A stretch of DNA of 64,000 nucleotides. Origin: Bos javanicus. Taxonomy: Eukaryota > Chordata > Mammalia > Artiodactyla > Bovidae. The position numbers and the translations under genes were made by a program. Shown here piece after piece: positions 9,129-21,044 of the stretch. The DNA lies in NCBI RefSeq assembly GCF_032452875.1, contig NC_083878.1, positions 41,621,378-41,685,377 of the forward strand, written 5' to 3'. Under the pieces are notes generated by a model. It did not search any database. It was not told the origin of the DNA and saw only the letters and a program-made list of their open reading frames with translations. Each line of letters begins with the position of its first letter. Position 1 is the stretch's first letter.

Positions 9129-12100
9129 AAATTATGTATATTTTCATCTTCTAAGTCAATTCCAATTGGGAGTGCATTCTTAGAATTTCTCATTCTTCTG
9201 GGATCTCTGGGTCTTCCTTATCAAACAAATAAACAAATAAAAAGTAGAAACACTAGAGAGAGTTTCTAGATTTAAAGGAGCTTTTCCAGTTAGGACTCAC
9301 TTCTAGGATAGCCATTTACAGTATAGATAGAGGAGTCAGCCTGAGGTTTCCCACCAAGCACACCCGTGGCTCCCAGGTACTTGTGACTCTATTGAAAGCA
9401 GTTCCTTGCTCTTAGGAGCAGCCAAGGATGCAGAAAAATGTCAACCTGAAGGGGTGTCTACATTACCACAGGCCTGGGATAATGTTATAAAATTGTGAGC
9501 ATTCAAGGATGCCAGGCAGTGACTCCGCTTGCTTCTATTTGCAAATTCATACAGGAGGGACCTTTGAAATTTATGTTATGTGAAGATACAACCTAGTTCC
9601 TCCTCTTGTGTCTCTTCCTGGTCCCCACCTCCTCCCCTGCCTCCCACCACCAATACCACCATGCCTTTTTAAAGTCCTTTAAAGTTTTCAAAGTGCTTTC
9701 ATATACATACTCCATGCTTTATGTCAGGTCAGGGCAAAATTTTATTGCATTTGGCCAAAGGCCATTTTGAAACTTTAAGAGAAAAAAGGAGATACAATGT
9801 GATCTTTGAAATAAAGGGATTAAAATAGAGCAAAGTTAAAGTTAGAAAGGATTTATGAGTTTAAAAAATTATGTGTCTAAAAATAACAATTATATATGTA
9901 GTATACACTAACTATACATTATATATAAATAGAACTGACTGACCAAATACTGCACATGTTTTAAAAACAGCTAGGATTTAGACAAAAAACAACTAGAAGT
10001 TATTAAAAAATGATTTTAAAATTGCATCTATGCATCTTTGGTTTTAAACAGCTAAAACAGGATCCTTGCTGAGAAATTGAAGGATGTGAAAAGTGAAGAA
10101 TCAAAAATATAAATATCTATAATATCATTTTGCAGAAAAAAAAAAACATGATTGGGTTTAGAAGACAATCTTCTAGTCTTATGTTACCCGCTCGTGCACA
10201 CACACACACACACACACACACTGGAGCTGGAAACTTTTTCATGCTACACTCAAGTATGCAGAAAACAAATGCTGCCCTTTAATTTCTAGAAACTCTGATC
10301 TGGCCCATGTAACTCCACTTCACTGAATGGTAAAAATGACTTACTATCCATTAGCAATACTTCAGTCACTTCTGATTTGTAAGTCTCCTTTCATTTTAAC
10401 ATTCAGTGCAGTCCAAGTTACCATGGTTTATAGAGTCTTCTTTAAAAGACTTAATACCTTTAGAAAAATGCTCACTTTAGAAAAATTGCCCCCATAGCCT
10501 CACTTTTCACTTCCTCAAGATGATGGCCTGGTGTCTGAGAGACAGGGCTGTAGCTAGCACACACTTAAACCGTCTAGAAGCCACTCTTCTGAGATGACAA
10601 ATGTCAAAAAGCTCCCTTCCTCCAGATTAAGGTGGCCTGTACCAGGGCACATGGTTCTCCAGGTGAGGGTGACTCCTTAGAACTCACATCTGTGCACAGC
10701 ATTCCCAACCCTTAGGCACATCCTTGCCAAGGGGCCTGCTCTGTCTCCATGGAAGCAGAGAGATGGAGTGCTTGGGTCCCCATCCCGTGTCTGTTCCTGC
10801 AGGCCTCTGTAGCAAGATCTCTCTTCTGATGAGATGCTCTTTGCCCTGCGGGTATATCATCATCAGGTTTGTCTTAGAACCTGCTGTCCTATTGTTTAGC
10901 CCATACTCTCAGAAACCCCTGGGTGCCTCTGACTTGTATCAGTTTTTGTTGAGGCTTTTTGCATCTTTGCCACACCATATAACCATATAACTCCTGTCCT
11001 AGAAAGTCCTCCCAGAGTGTCTGGTGAGAAGGCACCCTATCACAGTTCTCCATGCTGAGACTACTCGGCTCAGCTAAGCTCCCCCTGAGTACTTTCTTGG
11101 GGAACATAAAGAAATTTCTGGATCTTGCCTTTGTCACATGGGAACTGAGCATAATTAATAGAATATAAATTTTCTTCCTTTTTCTACCTAGGTGGCTCAA
11201 CTGGGTTTATTTTATGTGGTCATCCCCCATCATACATCTAATTGAGATCATTTCAACTTCTACTTGAATTAGATCTGTTAAGTTCCTAGAAGGTCAAAGA
11301 CAATGAAAGTGATTTCAAGAAAGTTTCGTAAAATTTACAAATTTACGACATGTGTTCTGGACCTTGTCTCAGGCTAACACTTTTTCTTCATAAAGCCCTT
11401 AAGCCTCTGTGCAAGGGTTTTAGTGCCATACTTCCTAAGTCCAAAAGAGCTTTCAAGGGAATCATTTGATTCAGGGATTTGGACTTCTGCTAAGTTTATA
11501 TTTGTTATCTAGAACAATGTTTGCTGGAAACCAACAGCAAGATATACGGAACAAATTGAAGCTGGTGATTTATATAGTTGGTTGAAAGTATGCACTTGTG
11601 CTTAAATTTTCACATATTTATTTTTTTTAAATAAGCAGCACTCTTTGCAATTGTTACAGAATTTGAACATTAGCCTTCTGTAACTTGTGCAAAGTGAAAC
11701 AGCAGTTATCTTCAATGTTGAGAAGATAAGAGGTTTTCCTCCAGTTAATTAAAGGAGCAAGAATTATGGAACTTTATAGCCATTTAATTATGTCATTATG
11801 TAAGAGTTGGCCAGCAAGCTGGGGAGAAACTACAGTGAGCTACCCTGTAGATTGAGTCTGACCTTTCAGGGCTCTGCCAATGCTCTGACTATGACTCACT
11901 GTATTTCTGAAAGACTGTAACTAGATTGGTACATTTGTTAAAAAGATATTTAGTAATTAAGTTTAAAATTACATCAGTACATAGTTTTCTAATGGATTTT
12001 TTCCCCTTCTGGTTATAAGTGCTAAATATGGAGAGTTGCCTCTGAATATTAAAACCTCAAAGAGAAAGATTTCCCTCAGTCTGGGCATCAGCTTGGTCCT

Positions 12101-12129
12101 CTGCCTTCCTTGTATGGACCAAGTGACCA
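9129..12129. other. Repeat-poor 3-kb stretch, no gene seen
   Basis: Apart from a CA microsatellite (10197-10221), I recognise no ruminant SINE or LINE. A short MIR-like string (AAGTGCTTTCATATACATA) lies near 9691. The longest frames (about 88-103 codons, 10724-11200, both strands) have no signature. AT-rich blocks occur at about 9820-10140. Confidence 0.5.
10197..10221. repeat. (CA)n microsatellite
   Basis: An uninterrupted CA tract of about 12 units. It is not attached to a SINE tail that I can recognise. Confidence 0.95.
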
Positions 12130-12326
12130 AGTGAAGTCGCTCAGTCATGTCCAATTCTTTGCGACCCCATGGACGGTAGCCTACCACACTCCTCCATCCA
12201 TGGGATTTTCCAGGCAAGAGTACTGGACTGGATTGCCATTTCCTTCTCCAGAAGACCTTCCCAACTCAGGGACTGACCCAGGTCTTCTGCATTGCAGGCA
12301 GACGCTTTACCGTCTGAGCCACAAGG
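12130..12326 (-). mobile_element. Bov-tA SINE, left arm of a head-to-head pair
   Basis: A full-length reverse Bov-tA: tail at 12130, tRNA-like head ending GAGCCACAAG at about 12326. Its head abuts the head of an oppositely oriented Bov-tA, giving an inverted repeat with a spacer of about 25 bases. No duplication between the two was found, so the order of insertion is unknown. Confidence 0.92.
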
Positions 12327-12327
12327 G

Positions 12328-12500
12328 TGTCTGCCTGCAATGCAGGAGACCTGAGTTCGATCCCTGGGTTGGGAAGATCCTCTGGAGAAGGAAATGGTAG
12401 CCCACTCCAGTACTCTTGCCTGGAAAATCCCATGGACCGCGGAGCCTGGCAGGCTACCATCCATGGGGTCGCAAATAGTTGGAAACGAGTGAGTGACTTG
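12328..12500 (+). mobile_element. Bov-tA SINE, right arm of a head-to-head pair
   Basis: A forward Bov-tA lacking roughly the first 30 bases of the tRNA-like head: it begins at GTCTGCCTGCAATGCAGG. It runs through the B-box-like GAGTTCGATCC to the GTGAGTGACTT tail. It pairs with the reverse copy at 12130-12326 over about 170 bases. The missing 5' bases fit a truncated insertion or loss at the palindrome centre. Confidence 0.92.
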
Positions 12501-12624
12501 TATGGACACATGTCTATTAATACTGCCTCTGTCTCCTCTCCCAGGATTTTCATGTGTCAAGTGGGGAAAATAAGTAACACTTTGGCAACACTGATTCTAT
12601 TTGGTATTACAGACTTACTTATTT

Positions 12625-13040
12625 AGTTGTATGTACCAAGGCCTTTATTTTCACTCATTTAATTCCCACAATAAGTCTATGAGGTAGGTTTATTCTAACT
12701 GTTTTATAAACGATGGAAACTGAGCCTGACAGGTGTTAACTGACTTGTTCTAGGTCCTATAGCTAATGAGTTAGATTATACCCATGCCTCCATGACTAAA
12801 AGGCTTTTCAGGTGGCACTAGTGATAAAGAAACCACCTGCCAATGATAATGCAGGAAATAGAAGAGATGTGGGTTCAATGCCTGTGTTGGGAAGATCCCC
12901 TGGAGAAGGAAATGGCAACCCAGGTATTCTTGCCTGGAAAATCCCATGGACTGGGCTACAGAACATAGGGTTGTAAAGAGTCAGACACGGCTGAAGCAAC
13001 TTAGCACATCCATGGCTAAAAGATCATCCTCTTCTCTGCT
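12625..13040 (+). mobile_element. MIR SINE, interrupted by Bov-tA
   Basis: The left part (about 12625-12802) follows MIR order, including CTCATTTAATTCCCACAATA, CTATGAGGTAGG and a decayed GGAAACTGAG block. A short continuation lies beyond 13009. The Bov-tA at 12803-13008 cuts it with a near-perfect TSD. Confidence 0.65.
12803..13008 (+). mobile_element. Bov-tA1-like SINE inside MIR
   Basis: A forward element with the GGTGGCACTAGTGATAAAG head typical of the Bov-tA1 type, a B-box-like GGTTCAATGCC, and a GAAGCAACTTAGCACA tail. Flanks TCCATGACTAAAAG (12789-12802) and TCCATGGCTAAAAG (13009-13022) match at 13 of 14 bases. A few bases are missing in the middle (CAACCCAGGTATTC). Confidence 0.93.
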
Positions 13041-13314
13041 CTAACCATCTACCTCCTTTCCGTACCCTACCCTATCCAATTTATTATGAAGATAAAAAAT
13101 TTAAGCTATTTTCAACTAGGCACATGCTTTTCAAGGAACTTTCCAATAACATGTATTTTCAGTTATATTTTATTTCTTTGAACAATTGATAAAATACATG
13201 AAGGAAGATAATGGAAAATAACAATTACGAAATGGGTTGATGATTATTAAAAAATTAAGGGAAGTGGATGTAATCATGGCATCTTTCTATTTGTAGCATT
13301 CTTTGATTTGTTCT

Positions 13315-16300
13315 CAGTTCAGTTCAGAACCGTTCAGTCACTCAGTCGTGTCTGACTCTTTGCAACCCAATGGATCACAGCACGCCAGACCTCCCTGCCC
13401 ATCACCAACTCCTGGAGTTTACCCAAACTCACGTCCATTGAGTCGGTGATGCTATCCAGTCATCTCATCCTCTGTCATCCCTTTCTCCTCCTGCCTTCAA
13501 TCTTTCCAAGGATCAGGGTCTTTTCAGAAGAGTCAGTTCTTCGCATGAGGTGGCCAAAGTATTGGAGTTTCAGCTTCAACATCAGTCCTTCAAAAGAATA
13601 TTCAGGACTGATCTCCTTTAGGATGGACTGGTTAGATCTCCTTGCAGTCCAAGGGACTTTCAAGAGTATTCTCCAACACCACAGTTCAGAAGCATCAATT
13701 ATTTGGTGTTCAGCTTTCTTTATAGTCCAACTCTAACATCCATACATGACTACTGGAAAAACCATAGCCTTGACTAGACGGACCTTTGTTGACAAAGTAA
13801 TGTCTCTGATTTTTAATATGCTGTCTAGGTTGGTCATAACCAAGGAGTAAGAGTCTTTTAATTTCATGGCTGCAGTCACCATCTGCAGTGATTTTGGAGC
13901 CTCCCCCAAAAAAGTCAGCCACTGTTTCCACTGTCTCCCCATCTATTTGCCATTAAGTGATGGGACTGGAGGCCATGAACTTAGTTTTCTGACTTAGTTC
14001 TTCTTCACATTCTGCCATAAGTGTGGTATCATTTGCATATCTGGGGTTATTGATATTTCTCCCGGTAATCTTGATTCCAGCTTGTGCTTCTTCCAGCCCA
14101 GCATTTCTCATGACATTCTCTGCATGAAAGTTAAATAAGCAGGGTGACAATATACAGCCTTGACATACTGCTTTTTCTATTTGGAACCAGTCTGTTGTTC
14201 CATGTCCAGTTCTAACTTGCTTCCTGTCCTGCATACAGATTTCTCAAGAGGCAGGTCAGGTGGTCTGGTATTCCCATCTCTTTCAGAATTTTCCACAGCT
14301 TGTTTTGATCCACACAGTCAAAGGCTTTGGCATAGTCAATAAAGCAGAAATAGATGTTTTTCTGGAACTCTTTTGCTTTTTTGATGATCCAGCGGATGTT
14401 GGCAATTTGATCTCTGGTTCCTCTGCCTTTTCTAAAACCAGCTTGAACATCTGGAAGTTCACGGTTTACATATTGCTGAAGCCTGGCTTGGAGAATTTTG
14501 AGCATTACTTTAATAGCATATGAGATGAGTGCAATTGTGCAGTAGTTTGAACATTCTTTGGCATTGCCTTCCTTTGGGATTCGAATGAAAACTGAGTTTT
14601 TCTAGCCCTGTGGCCACTGCTGAGTTGTTCAGATTTGCTGGTACATTGAGTACAACACTTTCACAGCATCATCTTTTAGGATTTGAAATGGCTCAACTGG
14701 AATTCTATCACCTCCATTAGCTTTGTTCGTAGTGATGCTTTCTAAGGCCCACTTGACTTCACATTCCAGGATGTCTGGCTCTAGGTGAGTGATCACACCA
14801 TTGTGATTATCTGGGTCATGAAGATCTTTTTTGTATAGTTCTTCTGTGTATTTTTGCCACCTCTTCTTAATATCTTCTGCTTCTGTTATGTGCCAACTAT
14901 TTCTGTCCTTTATTGAGTGCATCTTTGTATGAAATGTTCCTTTGGTATCTCTAATTTTCTTAAAGAGATCTCTAGCTTTTCCCATTCTATTGTTTTCCTC
15001 TATTTCTTTGCTTTGATCACTGAGGAAGGCTTTCTTATCTCTCCATGTACTCTTTGGAACTCTGTGTTCAGATGGGTATATCTTTCCTTTTCTCCTTTGC
15101 TTTTTGCTTCTCTTCTTTTCAAAGTTATTTGTAAGGCCTCTTCAGACAACCATTTTGCTTTTTTTGCATTTCTCTTTCTTGGGGATGGTCTTGATCCTTG
15201 TCTCCTATACAATGTCATGAACCTCCATCCATAGTTCATCAGGCACTCTATCAGATCTAGTCCCTTGAATCTATTTGTCATTTCCACTGTATAATCATAA
15301 GGGATTTTATTTAGGTCATATCTGAATGGTCTAGTGGTTTTCCCTACTTTCATCAGCTTAAGTCTGAATTTGGCAATAAGGAGTTCATGATCTGAGCCAC
15401 AGTCAGCTCCCAGTTTTGTTTCTGCTGACTGTATAGAGCTTCTCCATCTTTGGCTGCAAAGAACGTAATCAATCTGATTTCAGTATTGGCAATCTGGTGA
15501 TGTCCATGTGTAGAGTCTTCTCTTGTGTTATTGGAAGAGGGTGTTTGCTATGACCAGTGCGTTCTCTTAGCAAAACTCTATTAGCCTTTGCCCTGCCTCA
15601 TTCTGTATTCCAAGGCCAAATTTGCCTGTTACTCCAGGTAGCTCTTGACTTCCTACTTTTACATTCCAGTCCCCTATAATGAAAAGGAAATCTTTTTTGG
15701 GTATTAGTTCTAGAAGGTCTTGTAGGTCTTCATAGAATCATTTAACTTCAGCCTCTTCAGCATTACTGCTTGGGGCATAGACTTGGATTACAGTGATATT
15801 GAATGGTTTGTCTTAGAAATGAGCAGATATCATTCTGTCGTTTTTGAGATTGCATCCAAGTACTGCATTTCAGACCCTTTTGTTAACTACGATGGCTACT
15901 CCATTTCTTCTAAGGGATTCTTGCCCACAGTAGTAGATATAATGGTCATCTGAGTTAAATTCGTGCATTCCAGTCCATTTTAGTTCACTGACCCCTAAAA
16001 TGTCAACGTTCACTCTTGCCATCTCCTGTTTGACCACTTCCAATTTGCCTATTTCTGCTTTATTGACTATGCCAAAGCCTTTGACTGTGTGGATCACAAT
16101 AAACTGTGGAAAATTCTGAAAGAGATGGGAATACCAGACCACCTGACCTGCCTCTTGAGAAACATATATGCAGGTCAGGAAGCAACAGTTAGACTTGGAC
16201 ATGGAACAACAGACTGGTTCCAAGTAGGAAAAGGAGTACGTCAAGGCTGTATATTGTCACCCTGCTTATTTAACTTATATGCAGAGTATATAATGAGAAA

Positions 16301-17197
16301 CGCTGGGCTGGAAGAAGCACAAGCTGGAATCAAGATGGCCAGGAGAAATATCAAAACCACAGATATGCAGATGATACCACCCTTATGGCAGAAAGTGAAG
16401 ATGAACTCAAAAGCCTCTTGATGAAAGTGAAAGAGGAGAGTGAAAATGTTGGCTTAAAGCTCAACATTCAGAAAACTAAGATCATGGCATCTGGTCCCAT
16501 CACTTCATGAGAAATAGATGGGGAAACAGTGGAAACAGTGTCAGACTTTATTTTTGGGGGCTCCAAAATCACTGCAGATGGTGATTGCAGCCATGAAATT
16601 AAATGACGCTTACTCCTTGGAAGGTAAGTTATGACCAACCTAGATAGCATATTCAAAAGCAGAGACATTACTTTACCAACAAATGTCCATCTAGTCAAGG
16701 CTATGGTTTTTCCAGTGGTCATGTATGGATGTGAGAGTTGGACTGTGCAGAAAGCCAAGTGCCGAAGAATTGCTGCTTTTGAACTGTGGTGTTGGAGAAG
16801 ACTCTTGAGAGTCCCTTGGACTGCAAGGAGATTCTAGTCCATTCTAAAGGAGATTAGTCCTGAGTGTTCTTTGGAAGGAATGATGCTAAAGCTGAAACTC
16901 CAGTACTTTGGCCACCTCATGCGAAGAGTTGACTCATTGGAAAAGACTCTGAGGCTAGGAGGGGTTGGGGGCAGGAGGAAAAGGGGACGACAGAGGATGA
17001 GATGGCTGAATGGCATCACCGACTCAATGGACGTGAGTCTAAGTGAACTCTGGGAGTTGGTGATGGACAGGGAGGTCTGGAGTGCTGGAATTCATGGGGT
17101 CACAAAGATTCAGACACGACTGAGTGACTGAACTGAACTGAACTGAATTTGCCTTGATTCATGGACCTAACATTTCAGGTTCCTATGCAATACTGCT
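13315..17197 (-). mobile_element. Nearly complete BovB LINE (outer), split by a second BovB
   Basis: A reverse-oriented BovB of about 2.8 kb net, the longest in the window. The 3' tail (CAGTTCAGTTCAG) is at 13315. Going toward its 5' end come thumb and C-terminal pieces, the reverse transcriptase (13953-14505), a linker region (14629-15353), and the N-terminal endonuclease with an LGVSELKWTG-type motif (about 15870-16050). The 5' start resumes after the inner BovB at 17155-17197. The catalytic YADD reads YAND (Asp to Asn, codon at 14031-14033), and several frameshifts split the frame. The copy is inactive. The 5' UTR is mostly absent, so it was itself 5'-truncated. Confidence 0.93.
16051..17145 (+). 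mobile_element. BovB LINE (inner), nested in the outer BovB
   Basis: A forward, 5'-truncated BovB starting within the reverse transcriptase (the DYAKAFDCVDHNKLW region) and ending in (CTGAA)n. The exact 9-bp AATTTGCCT occurs at 16042-16050 and 17146-17154. Removing 16051-17154 rejoins the outer BovB without a gap, so this copy landed in the 5' end of the older one. Bases for YADD are present (16364-16375), but a one-base loss just upstream shifts the frame. Shared 3' halves create an inverted repeat of about 1.0 kb with a 1.7-kb loop. Confidence 0.95.
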
Positions 17198-18025
17198 TTT
17201 TCTCACTGTATGGTATTTCATCAAGAGGCACCTTATCTTGTCTCATCAATCAACCTACAAGATTTTATTTTATTATTTTAGTTTCTATAAAGTTCTAGAC
17301 GCTGATAGTCCTTTGTCTGTTCACACCCTTAGTGTGTAAGGCCAAATTTCATCCTGTTTTTTCCTTTATTATATAATTTGGTCTTATTTTTAAAATCCAG
17401 ACTTTCTTCATTGGCTTTTTAATTTCTCTTTACTGACTCCACATGCCTTTTTTAAAAAAGCACTTTTAACAGGTGGACAAACTGCTTCAATCAGTAGATT
17501 CTACTTTTTTCTTTCTCAGAATAGTTTCTTTTCTGTGCCTTCTTGTCATTTCATCACGTTTCTTGAGGTTGTGGTAAAGGATAAATACCATATTCTGAGA
17601 AAGAATCTTTGAAGGCTACAAACTCCTTTTTCCCTTTTCTAGATTACATATCTGCTGATCCATGCCATTTTCTTTCAGAGATATTTTGATATTTATTTTC
17701 CTAGAGTGGACATAAGGATAAACAAAAGTGTGTTTGTGTAAATTTCTCTCATATCATTATCCCCATTCTTTATCTCTTACTTCCACTTCAAGTTCCATGC
17801 TTCCTTGGTCCCTCAGTATCACAGAGATGTCCTACTATTGTGTTCTCAAAATATGTTGTTCAATTGTAGCACTTGAAAGCAACATAATCAGATTATTTGC
17901 CTTTCTTTTCAAATAGACACCTTCGTAGCAAGAACTATGTCTTAAATATTTCACCCCTAGGATTTAGCACCTGAATCCTGTAATGAATACTAAGGGCTGG
18001 AATGGAAAATAAATGGTCAGTAGAA
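17198..18025. other. No gene or recognised repeat
   Basis: This is AT-rich unique-looking sequence. Open frames are short (62 codons at most) and lack signatures. Confidence 0.5.
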
Positions 18026-18157
18026 AAGTGAAAGTGAAGTTGCTCAGTCATGCCCGACTCTTTGTGACCCCATGGACAGTAGCCTGCACCAAGCTCCTCC
18101 GTCCATGGGATTTTCCAGGCAAGAGTACTGGAGTGGGTTGCCATTGCCTTCTCCAGG
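18026..18157 (-). mobile_element. Bov-tA SINE, 5'-truncated
   Basis: Only the BovB-derived tail half is present, in reverse, ending at CCTTCTCCAGGG. The tRNA-like head with its pol III boxes is missing. No TSD was identified. Confidence 0.88.
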
Positions 18158-18926
18158 GTTCAGTACAAGTATTGCCTTAGCAACCCTTTCCTTTAACCCT
18201 AACATCCCAACCCATATTTAAGGCCGTACTTCTACTGAACTGCTATAGGCAGAATAAGAAAGTAAAATGAGTTGCTTTGAAGAATAGGAAAGGCTAAAAG
18301 ACAAGTTCTGTTAAGAACATCCACACAGTTCCTGGTTTTGCTGCTGTTTTTGTTTGTTTTGTTTTCTGTTTCTTTTTTTTTAACCTGTGGATAAAGAAGT
18401 GTACCATATTCTCCAAGGCTGACCCCAAAGGCACAACCAAGCTTTTCCAAAGTAATATTTCAACAGAGTGAAGAAGTAACCAGAGACCTGCATTATTTGC
18501 TGTCATTTAAATATCTTCCTAATTAAAGGAAAAGTAGGTTATAATTCATCCACAATCTCTGAAAGTCAATATGTGTGCTTACATGTACTGAGAACTAACT
18601 TTGTGCTGGAGCTATAGATACAAAGACAACTGGGATATTGTCTCATAATAATTCTCTTTTCTCAACCAAATTAACTATTCTAATCATGACAGCTGTCTCT
18701 ATTAGCCATCCACAACACCACTCGAGGAGATTTCTAATACTTTTTTGTGAAGAACTCCAAAGGACTTCTTTTCCTATAAGTATTCTATTCTTCTTTGCCC
18801 ACTATGAATTTAAGCTTAAGTTGTTTTTTTGTTTTTTTTCCCTTGCAAATGATATACCCAAATAGGTCTCCAATAGCTAATGTTGAATTGGTAGTTTCTT
18901 GATACATATTTTTCATTTATTCATTT
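18158..18926. other. No gene or recognised repeat
   Basis: Unique-looking AT-rich sequence with T-rich runs near 18345-18381 and 18822-18839. Nothing further is recognised. Confidence 0.45.
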
Positions 18927-19978
18927 CAGTTCAGTTCAGTCACTCAGTCATGTCCAACTCTGCAACCCCATGAACCACAGCACGCCAGGCCTCCCTGTCC
19001 ATCACCAATTCCCAGAGTTTACCCAAACTCAGGTCCATTGAGTCGGTGATGCCATTCAACCATCTCATCCTCTGTCATCCCCTTCTCCTCCTGCCCCCAA
19101 TCCCTCCCAGCATCAGGGTCTTTTCCAATAAGTCAGCTTTTTACATCAGGTGGCCAAAGTATTGGAGTTTCAGCTTCAACATCAGTGCTTCCATTGAACA
19201 CCCAGGACTTATTTCCTTTAGGATGGACTGGTTGGATCTCCTTGCAGTCCAAGGGACTCTCAAGAGTCTTCTCCAACACCACAGTTCAAAAGCATCAATT
19301 CTTCGGCACTCACCTTTCTTTACAGTCCAACTCTCACATCCATACATGACTAATGGAAAAACCATAGCCTTGACTAGATGGACCTTTGTTGGCAAAGTAA
19401 TGTCTCTGCTTTTTAATATGTTGTCTAGGTTGGTCATAACTTTCCTTCCAAGGAGTAAGCGTCTTTTAATTTCATGGCTGCAATCACCATCTGCAGTGAT
19501 TTTGGAGCCCCCCAAAATTAAAGTCAGCCACTGTTTCCACTATTTCCCCAACTATTTGCCATTGAGTGATGGGACCAGATGCCATGATCTTAGTTTTCTG
19601 AATATTGAGCTTTAAGCCAACTTTTTCACTCTCCTCTTTCACTTTCATCAAGAGGCTCTTTAGTTCTTCTTCACTTTCTGCCATAAGGGTGGCATCATCT
19701 GTGTATCTGAGGTTATTGATATTTCTCCTGGCCATCTTGATTCCAGCTTATGCTTCATCCAGTTCAACATTTCTCATGACATACTCTGCATATAAGTAAA
19801 ATAAGCAGGGTAACAACATATAGCCTTGACATACTGCTTTTCCTATTTGGGAACAGTCCGTTGTTCCATGTCCAGTTCTAACTGTTGCTTCCTGACCTGC
19901 ATACAGATTTCTCAAGAGGCAGGTCAGGTGGTTTGGTATTCCCATCTCTTTCATAATTTTCCACAGTTTATTGTGTTC
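18927..19978 (-). mobile_element. BovB LINE, 5'-truncated
   Basis: A reverse BovB of about 1.05 kb covering the reverse transcriptase from the NKLWKI region to the tail. The catalytic YADD reads YTDD (Ala to Thr, codon at 19700-19702). Long frames on both strands (189 codons forward at 19046, 124 codons reverse at 19141) come from this one element; the forward one is its antisense shadow. Frameshifts separate the coding pieces. Confidence 0.93.
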
Positions 19979-19989
19979 CATAAAAATAT

Positions 19990-20170
19990 GTATTCTGCAA
20001 TAAATATGTACCAAGATTATTTCTGCCTACTGGAAAACATACATGAATAAGATGGAAATTTTTCTATTTTCATAGAGCTTACATTTCCATAGGGGCAGAC
20101 AATAAGCAAACATGAAATCAATAAGCATTTATCCTACAATAATTTTGTGAAACAAGCAACTCTATCATCT
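19990..20170. mobile_element. Possible ancient mammalian repeat fragment
   Basis: The segment with CATAGAGCTTACATTTCC and GACAATAAGCAAACATGAAA recalls a widespread old mammalian repeat with a GGAGCTTACATTCTAG-type core. I cannot name the family with confidence. Similar pieces seem to occur near 30180-30735 and 32410-33000. Confidence 0.35.
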
Positions 20171-20261
20171 ATCAACTGAAGCACCAAACTTTTTTTTTTT
20201 TTTCATTAGCAGCTCTGTGGATCTGCTGGAAGGTGCCTGATCTTAGCATGGTTCAGCTTAT

Positions 20262-20852
20262 GCTCAGTTGCTCAGTCATGTCCAACTCTTTGCAACCCCA
20301 TAGACTATAGCTTTTGATGCTTTTGAACTCTGGTATTAGAGAAGACTCTTGAGTGTCCCTTAGACCGCAAGGAGATCCAACCAGTAAATTCCAAAGGAAA
20401 TCAGTCCTGAATATTCATTGGAAGGACTGATGCTGAAGCTGAAACTCCAATACTTTGGCCAGCTGAGAAGAAGACTGACTTATTGGAAAAGATCCTGATG
20501 CTGGGAAAGATTGAGAAGGGGATGACAGATAATGAGATGGTCAGATGGTATCACCAACTCTATGGAGATAAGTTTGAGTAAGCTCCGGGAGTTGGTGATG
20601 GACAGGGAAGCCTGGTGTGCTGCAGTCCATGGGGTTGCAAAGAGTTGGACATGACTGAGCAACTGAACTGAACTGAACTGAACTGTAGTCTGCCGGGCTC
20701 CTCTTTCCATGGAATTTTCCAGGCAAGAATACTGGAGTGGGTTTCCATTTCCTTTTCCAGGGGATCTTCCCAACCAAGAGATCAAACCCGTGTTCTTGCA
20801 TCTCCTGCATTGGCAGGTGGTTTCTTTACCTCTAGCGCCACCTGGGAAGCCC
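20262..20852 (-). mobile_element. Bov-tA SINE, split by BovB
   Basis: The tail of a reverse Bov-tA occupies 20262-20310, and the rest, including a Bov-tA1-type head (TAGCGCCACCTGGGAAGCCC), occupies 20682-20852. Between them lies a BovB fragment. The SINE is otherwise complete, so it was intact before the interruption. Confidence 0.93.
20311..20681 (+). mobile_element. BovB LINE 3' fragment inside Bov-tA
   Basis: A forward, strongly 5'-truncated BovB covering the last 370 bases, ending in (CTGAA)4. Flanks ACTATAG (20304-20310) and ACTGTAG (20682-20688) agree at 6 of 7 bases. An internal loss of about 15 bases (the GGCAGGAGG part) precedes GAGAAGGGGATG. It has no coding ability. Confidence 0.92.
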
Positions 20853-21044
20853 AGGGTTCAGTTTATCTTGACTCAAAACTGACAGCTGGGATCAGATCTT
20901 TCCCCCTTGTTTGTTTGGTTTCTTCCTGGACCAGCAGCTACCTGGAGCATGTTCTTCTTGTGGTGAATGGCAGGAGTGCAAGAGAAGAAGCCAGAGCATG
21001 GCAGCAAGCATAAAACTCTGCTTTAGTCACATTTAGTAATATTT

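Noticed and set aside
12130..12500. Inverted Bov-tA pair as a microRNA precursor
   Set aside because: The arms are about 170 bases each and consist of two SINEs; a microRNA hairpin is far shorter and nothing points to Drosha-type processing.
12141..12560. Frames of 95-139 codons over SINEs (also 55325-56027, 27777-28074, 43671-43916)
   Set aside because: Bov-tA and Bov-A2 are non-coding, and the same chance peptides recur wherever these SINEs occur.
19046..19615. 189-codon forward frame
   Set aside because: It is the antisense shadow of the reverse BovB at 18927-19978.
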